This document shows positions 58,181 through 64,000 of a stretch of 64,000 nt of DNA, piece by piece. The position numbers and the translations under genes are program-made. The stretch is from Zizania palustris (taxonomy: Eukaryota > Streptophyta > Magnoliopsida > Poales > Poaceae): contig JAAALK010000082.1 of the NCBI GenBank assembly GCA_019279435.1, forward strand, positions 19,621,116 to 19,685,115, in the 5' to 3' direction. Within the stretch, counting starts at the first letter, position 1; every line of letters begins with the position of its first letter. The notes beneath the pieces were generated by a model. That model was given only the letters and a program-made list of their open reading frames with translations, had not been told where the DNA came from and made no database searches.

Positions 58181-60253
58181 TGTAGGACCAAAAGTAGCGA
58201 CCAGAGGGGGGGTGAATGGGCGCCTAAAAAATTCTTTCGAATCAATGGCCTGCTCCCAACACCCAACGCACCTCAAAAGACTAAGCAGCAAAGTGTGAAC
58301 AGATTACCTAAGTCTAACAGTATCTAGCCTAGAAACAACCGATGTGCAAAACAGAGAAACACAAATACAGTGCTAATGGGCAGATAAACAAAATATTCAA
58401 GACATGGCAGATCAAACTTCTAAGTAGAATAATTCAAGTACACAAGGAATGGGATGAGAAGTTACTGTTCTAAATCTGTCTCCTGTTTGAAACTTGGCGA
58501 AGCCTGCTTCGCTGTGTCGAAGCCTGCTTCACAGTATTGAAGTCTGCTTCGCAGTGTCGAAGCCTTCTTCGGAGTTCCTTGTCAAAGTCTAGCGAAGGTT
58601 GTCAATGAAGTGCCGAAGATATGTTGAGTCTAGCCTAGTTCAAGTGTGTCAAAGTGCGAAGTATGCTTCGGAGCGAAGTATGACAGTGTCGAAGCTTGCT
58701 TCGAACAGTGTACTTTGAAGCCTAAACTTCGAACAGACAGCTTTGAACACGATACACAGAAAATCAACCTTCGAAAAATAAGCGAAGCCAAACACACGGC
58801 AGCAAGACGAAATCGAAGCCTACACTCAACCTTCGAAGCTAGCTTGGTCGAGGTTTGATAAATGAAGTGATATCCTTCGACCCGAGGGCTAACTCCGAAG
58901 GACAAACTTCGAACACACAAACTGAGACCTTCGGAACAGACAGCAGAAAGAACCTTAGAGACCACTCATCGAGCGAAGTCTACCAGAGAGACATGCTTCG
59001 AAGCTAACTACGAAGCCTGTCGAAGTATTGACTTTGAAAAGCTCGAGTCGGAGTACACCTTCACAAAGACTGTCAAAGTATGCAAAGCTAACAGACACTA
59101 AGCACAAAACATACTTCGATGCTAGAATCACAGTACAGAAAATGAAGTCGAAGTTCAAACAAAAGCCCTCGAAGATGTTTGATCGAAGCCTGCCTCACGG
59201 AGCTGAGGGACTTCGAACAGTGAAGGGGGCTTCACCAGATACAACCAGAAAAGGGACTTGGCCCAGTCAACTCGATCAAAAAGCTACGCAGGAAAAAGCA
59301 AAGCTAGAGTACTAGTGTACTGTTGCTACAGGGAAGTTGTACTACTTGCAACCAGCAAGAACTAGTACTCCTCACGTGAAGAACAGAAGCAACAGAGGCA
59401 AATACTCAGGAATAAAATGGCTGCGCATGACAAAACGAAGCTTCAGATTCAGAGAAATCGATGCACAGACCTCAACAAGAATAGGAAATAGAATCTCACT
59501 GGATCAAGTAGAACAGTGGGAATGCTGGAATAAACAAGGCACGAACAAGAACCTGGCGGCGCACAAACAAGAGAGAGAATGTAGGGAACAAAAATGACCC
59601 AGTAGATTAAAAAGTGATTTCTTGAAAGGGTGACCTAACCCTAGGGATTGGGGCCCTATTTATAGGCTGCCCAATAGCTAGGAATATTCCACCAGCCCCT
59701 TAGGGTTTTTACAGACGCTGAAATAAAAGGAAAAGACTAAACTGCCCATAGGATATTTGTATAGACTCAACTGACTATCTGTGGGCGTAGGGACAAAATA
59801 GTAAAATCCTATTTACAGATGACTTATCCGGAAGCTAAGATTTCGTAGTGACTACGGCTTCTCTTCTGGACAGTCCGATACAAGATCAGCGGTCGTCAGT
59901 TTTGCGCCGAAACTGACAAAGCCTCCACCGACTTTGCACCAGGTACCCGGATTGGGCCGGCCCGACTCCGCAGATCTCTCAGCCCGGCAATCGCTCACCG
60001 CCCGTGTACCTGAGTCAATCCTGGTCAACAACCCAGTGGGTCTTCTGCTGCTTCTAGCCCATGTACCCAGATTGGGCCAGCCCGACTTCGCAGCTCTCTC
60101 AGCCCGACAGTCGCTTGCTGCCCGTGTACCTGAGTCACACGTGGCCCATGACGCAGCAGATCTTCTCTCTTTTTCTGTCCTCTTTGACTATCGTTGACAA
60201 TGACTCATCACATCTGGAGCCATGAGGCCCACGCTATTCATCATGGCTCCTCA
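58181..60253 (-). repeat. CopE 3' LTR (2073 bp)
   Basis: TGTAGGACC...GGCTCCTCA as read on +. Sense TATAAATAG is at 59656-59664. The 58480-59220 part is dense in TTCGAA and 'gaagcctgcttcg' words. Homologous to CopL, CopG and CopH LTRs. Confidence 0.87.
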
Positions 60254-61580
60254 ATCTCCCCCTTGATGAGTGCATTGTCAACACTTCTTCAGCTCTTCAG
60301 TATCTGCGAACACATGAGGAAACACAAAAACAAAGCACAAGAAAACAGAGAAGAAGAAAAATAAAGTAAAAGTTTAACCCTAATGATTAAAAGCCAAACA
60401 AAAAGCATGAAGTAATCATTATGGTTAACCAAAATGTGAAAAGTGTGCAATCTCAGAATCATCAACAAGGATATCAAAAGAGTAAGGACAACAGGACAAA
60501 AACTCCCCCTTAAACTCTTATCCCAAAATTTCTCCCCCTTGTTGACAAGTGAACTCATCAAGCACTCGAAAAAGACACAGACTCCCCCTGAAATCCAACT
60601 CCCCCTCAAAATATGCAGTGAATGCAACTGGGGTGCAGGTGGAGTGAAGAAAAGCATGCTTCTTAGATATGATTGACTGCAATTACAACATCTAACAGAT
60701 ATAGCAAAAGATATACTGTCTAAGACACATGGCATGATCAGTGCAACAGATGATATCTAAAGAAAGTCATTAGCACGCATTTTTAATTTTTGCAAACAAA
60801 AGCATCACCATATTTTCAGTTAAAAAGCAAAGTAAAGCACGAGATGCAGAAGCTAACTGATATCTACCAAGATAAGCATTGTTCAAAAACAAAGTGCTTC
60901 AGCAAACTTGTTATTTTTTCAATGTTCAGACTTTTTCATTTTCCTTTTTTAGTTGTGCCAAGGGTTATTTGCATGTCAAACCTTATGCTAACCGACCAAG
61001 TCAAGCCTAGGTTAGAACTGCACCATCAGAAGCTTAAGACGTTGGTCTTGGCATAGACTACACCGTCCTAGTTCATACCAAAGTGCTATGGTAAGCAGTC
61101 CAGAACACTATAATGCGACAAAGCAAACCCACTTGGATCTTTTCAACTCAAGCATAAAAAGGCATGGAATTTTCCTTCATTTTTTATTATTTTTATAGCA
61201 CATTTTCCATGTTAAAGCATAAAGATGTCCAAGTTGCATATCTGCATCTAATGTGAAGAACTAACTTACAAGGATGGTAACAGATAGTAAAAGCACTCAG
61301 CCTACACAAGCTAGTTACCAGAAGCAATGGTGATTAGTTATTTAAGTTTAAAATGTAAAAGCCATGCATATGACAGATATCAGACATATCAAGTGAACTG
61401 AACCAAAGCATGATCATTGACAAGTAATCAAAAGTATGTACCAGCTAGAATAAGTAAAGCAGTTCAATCATATAACAGAAGCAAGCTCAAAAGTGTGATA
61501 TGTGAATATGCATGATATGAACACACACAAAAAGACTCAAGAAAAGAGTAATTAAGAAAGAAAAACTGACGCAAAATATC

Positions 61581-62329
61581 CTAGAAAGGATACACAACAC
61601 CCAAATCCCCTCGTAAACACTCAAATGTAGACTGCTCTAGGGGTTTGGTGAAAATGTCAGCCAACTGATGATGGGTATCAACATGAACAGGATCAATGAC
61701 ACCTTTCTCATATTGATCCCACAGAAAGTGAAAGCGCACATCAATGTGTTTGGTTTTTGAATGGAGACAAGGGTTTTTCCCTACACTAATAGCACTGGTG
61801 CTGTCGCAAAACAAAGGAACTCTGGTAGGAAAGAACAACCCAAAATCTCGCAGAGTGGAAACAATCCAAATCAACTATGAGCAGCAGCTAGCAGCAGCTA
61901 CATACTCAGCCTTAGTGGTCGAAAGAGCAACTCAAGATTGCTTTCAAGAAGACCAAGAGACAAGAGAAGAACCAAGAAACTGGCAAGTACCAGAAGTCGA
62001 CTTGCGATCCAACCGGCACCCACCAAAATCGGCGCCTGAAAAGCCAGATAAATCAAGAGATGATGATGCTGAATAGAAAAGACCGAGATCAGGCGCTTAA
62101 GTGAGATACCTGAAGATGCACTTGACAGCCTGCCGATGACACGCGCGTGGTGAAGACTGGAAACACGCACAAAGACCCACGGCGAACTGTATGTCCGGTC
62201 TTGTCGCCGTCAAGTATAGCACCGAACCGATCATCCCTCGAAACTCCCTCTCGTTGACCTTAACGCCGCTCTCATCCTTGTCTAGTCCTCCAGATGTGCC
62301 CATTGGGGTCATCCGCGGCTTCAGCTCCA
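61581..62329 (-). pseudogene. CopE pol fragment: RT end and RNase H
   Basis: The minus-strand frames include YLTATRPDIQFAVGLCA (near 62200), FCDSTSAISVGKNPC and HVDTHHQLADIFTKPLEQ, ending at 61581. A TAG near 61875 and a frame change around 62100 break it. The upstream part lies beyond CACTA-M. Confidence 0.85.
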
Positions 62330-62344
62330 CTACTACAAAGCGAC

Positions 62345-62660
62345 ACTGTAGCGGCGGGCAAAAACGACCTATAGTGGTGGGCATCCAGTCCGCCACTGCT
62401 CTAACGCCACTGCTATCGCTGGTTAGCAGTGGCGGTCAGAGCGCCCGCCACCGTTGTGTCAACAGCCATGGTGGGCGCGCTGACCTCATCTGCCCGCCAC
62501 CACTATGTCAACGGTAGTAACGGGCGCGCTGACCTCATCTGCCCGCCACTACTGTTATCAATAGCAGTGGCTGGTAGATGATGTCAGCGCGCCCGCCACC
62601 ACTGTGTCAACAGCAGTAACGGGCAAGCTACCTCATCTGCCCGCCACTGCTGTGTATAAC
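62345..62660. repeat. CACTA-M subterminal repeats
   Basis: About ten copies of 'gcccgccac(c/t)(a/g)ctgt' and its complement 'agtggcgggc', arranged in both orientations. Such arrays are the usual transposase binding region of CACTA elements. 62665-62990 is AT-rich and ORF-poor. Confidence 0.75.
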
Positions 62661-62992
62661 CCATAACACAGAATGTTGTGATCCCACAAACCAAAATACA
62701 AAAATTATATGCTTCACACAGCCATCCACATACACAGCAGCAAAACATCCACATATCCACAACAACAACACATCAACACAACAACCATCCATCTCATCAA
62801 TTTACAAAAATTTACAAAGTTTACATTATATGCTTCACACAGCCATCTACATACACAACAACAACATCAATTTACAAATTTACATTTCATCACACATCAA
62901 GTCTAAAAAGTTTACATCTATCAAAATTTCAAAATTAACCATTGTTTCACAAATACATGCTCATGCGGTTTATGTTTTCTTGGAAGGCCAAC

Positions 62993-64000
62993 TCATATCT
63001 TGGTTCGCCTTTTCATTCTTCCGGCCCAATCATACAGAGTTGGATGCTTGGCCACTTCACTCTCAGGATCGAAAAATGCTCCAAGCTCATGAAGAATCTC
63101 ATGCATCGTGAAGCGGCACATCCTTGATACGATTTCGTACATTTGTGATTCTGAGAGTTGGCTCTTCTGGGCAACGATTGATGGACCTGATGCCTGCATA
63201 CGTAAAATATAAGTACATACGCTGCAAGTTATATTAGATTAACACATAAGAAATCAGCTTACTTCTTTAGTATCCTCAGATACTGTCCGCCCAAACTTTC
63301 CTAAGTAATTGCTCATGAAATCACAAGTATAATAGCCGCAATGCACGGAACCAAGAGATTGTTTGTGACACTTCAAAATAGACAAAGTTAGAACAATATA
63401 TAGTTTGGCTTTATCAATTGAATTAAGAAATTTAAAAATATAATATTACCGGATAGTTGGTTCTGATAAGCATATCTTTCGGCCTCTGTGGATCATGTGG
63501 GCCACCTAACTTTTCCACGTAGTATCTATATGCACTCTGAATAACATTTAATATATCTTGATATTCTTTTTGGGTTTGTCGAGCGAGTCGAGCACATAAA
63601 CCCTTGAGCTCTTTGGGTATATCAGAAGTGCAATCCAATGATCACTATCGAAAGAAGTAATATATGATTATGTTAGTTTCATAATCGATAAAACGTGATT
63701 AAGTGGATATAGTGGGTATACTTACTTAAAGTTATATGCCCCACTTATCATTTATCTGTCCTTCCATTGATCCATGCACCGCGCAATATACAACGCGGCA
63801 CAACTCCTTTTGTTCTTCTTAAGTGTGTCTTCGTCTTTATTGAACATCTTTCTTTGAAATTTTTTCTTACCCGCAGTCCAGTACTTGCTATCGTTCTGGT
63901 TTAGTGTCGGGTTCAGCGCACTTTGGCTTATTAATGACGGGTTCAAGTACCCATACATATTAGACTCGTCACAACATGAATTACAACTCCATATGTTATG
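62993..64000 (-). pseudogene. Ulp1-like (C48) protease gene of CACTA-M, frameshifted, 3' part
   Basis: Exons on the minus strand, from splice sites: upstream sequence from the window edge to about 63725; 63644-63450; 63370-63263; 63193-62993 (stop). The catalytic set of a SUMO-type cysteine protease is recognisable: His in DHWIALLIYP (63638-63640), Asp in VLDSLD (63578-63592), Gln in CHKQSLGS (63359-63361) and Cys in HCGYYTCDFM (63338-63340). The frame of the His/Asp part differs by one base from the following QDILNVIQSAYRYYVEKLGG part, with the break in an A-run near 63567. Such genes are known passengers or second ORFs of plant CACTA and some Mutator elements; their role in transposition is unresolved. 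It could be a working gene if the frameshift is an assembly error. Confidence 0.7.

Larger units (their letters stand above)
58181..62329 (-). mobile_element. CopE: SIRE-type copia, 3' LTR and pol end
   Basis: From right to left: pol C-terminus, 3' untranslated region (61580-60266), PPT (aagggggagat, 60254-60265), 3' LTR (60253-58181). It inserted in CopG after gcagt (58176-58180) and is itself cut at 62330 by CACTA-M. It belongs to the same family as CopL. Confidence 0.85.
62330..64000 (-). mobile_element. CACTA-M: CACTA (En/Spm-like) transposon, one end
   Basis: The terminus CACTACTACAAAGCGACAC is at 62330 inside CopE pol. A repeat-rich subterminal zone and a minus-strand gene for a Ulp1-like protease follow. 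The presumed 3-bp target is ctc (62327-62329). The transposase and other end lie outside the window. Confidence 0.8.

Noticed and set aside
62678..62938. Open frames rich in His/Thr/Gln in CACTA-M
   Set aside because: Simple 'cacacaaca' repeat composition on the strand opposite the protease gene, with no conservation expected.
1..64000. Host genes, tRNA, rRNA, CRISPR arrays or bacterial operons
   Set aside because: None was recognised. All coding similarity belongs to transposable elements, and introns and TATA boxes indicate a plant nuclear genome.

Overview
The window is plant nuclear DNA, most likely from a grass, and almost all of it is nested transposable elements. The evidence is long SIRE-type Ty1/copia LTR elements, Tat-lineage Ty3/gypsy elements carrying a spliced gene on the opposite strand, and CACTA DNA transposons with CACTACTA-type ends. 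I found no host gene, rRNA, tRNA or CRISPR array. I cannot name the species. Element names below (GypA, CopB and so on) are mine.

Layout. 1-2006 is a copia LTR (CopL) that appears to have landed in the 5' LTR of GypA. GypA (2007-13169, + strand) is a Tat-type gypsy element with a decayed gag-pol and a decayed antisense gene. LarD (13189-18494) is a gag-only LTR element with no pol. 18495-19774 is a CACTA end remnant followed by AT-rich, low-copy-looking DNA with a tandem array and a perfect hairpin. GypI (19775-22852) is a 5' LTR plus gag fragment of a Tat element; its LTR holds a 1.27 kb CACTA-like element, MiteJ (20227-21500). From 22853 to the right edge lies a stack of minus-strand copia elements. 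CopH is broken by CopB (23712-46391) in its LTR and by CopG (48577 onward) in its 3' region. CopB contains the young gypsy element GypC (26898-38364). CopG contains the gag/pol-less gypsy derivative GypF (50283-57280) in its LTR and CopE (58181 onward) in its 3' region. CopE is cut by CACTA-M (62330 to the end), which carries a Ulp1-like protease gene. Target-site duplications support four insertions: CopB cagag, GypC gcagt, GypF aacat, MiteJ tat.

How the genes relate. GypA, GypC and GypF share a plan: sense gag-pol (absent in GypF), then a tandem-repeat zone, then a convergent gene on the other strand with its own TATA box and five exons. That gene begins with a region that I recognise, from memory of the family, as the 'putative gypsy type transposon' domain (Pfam Transposase_28), followed by a coiled coil and a basic C-terminus. 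In GypC it is open throughout (1110 aa when spliced). GypC also has an intact 1267-aa pol ORF, but its gag carries a 4-base insertion and a stop. GypF has lost gag and pol entirely yet keeps PBS, PPT, LTRs and a largely open antisense gene. CopB's gag-pol is one frame interrupted only by stop codons. These element relationships are the main content of the window. The antisense gene and its survival in GypF are the points most worth following up.
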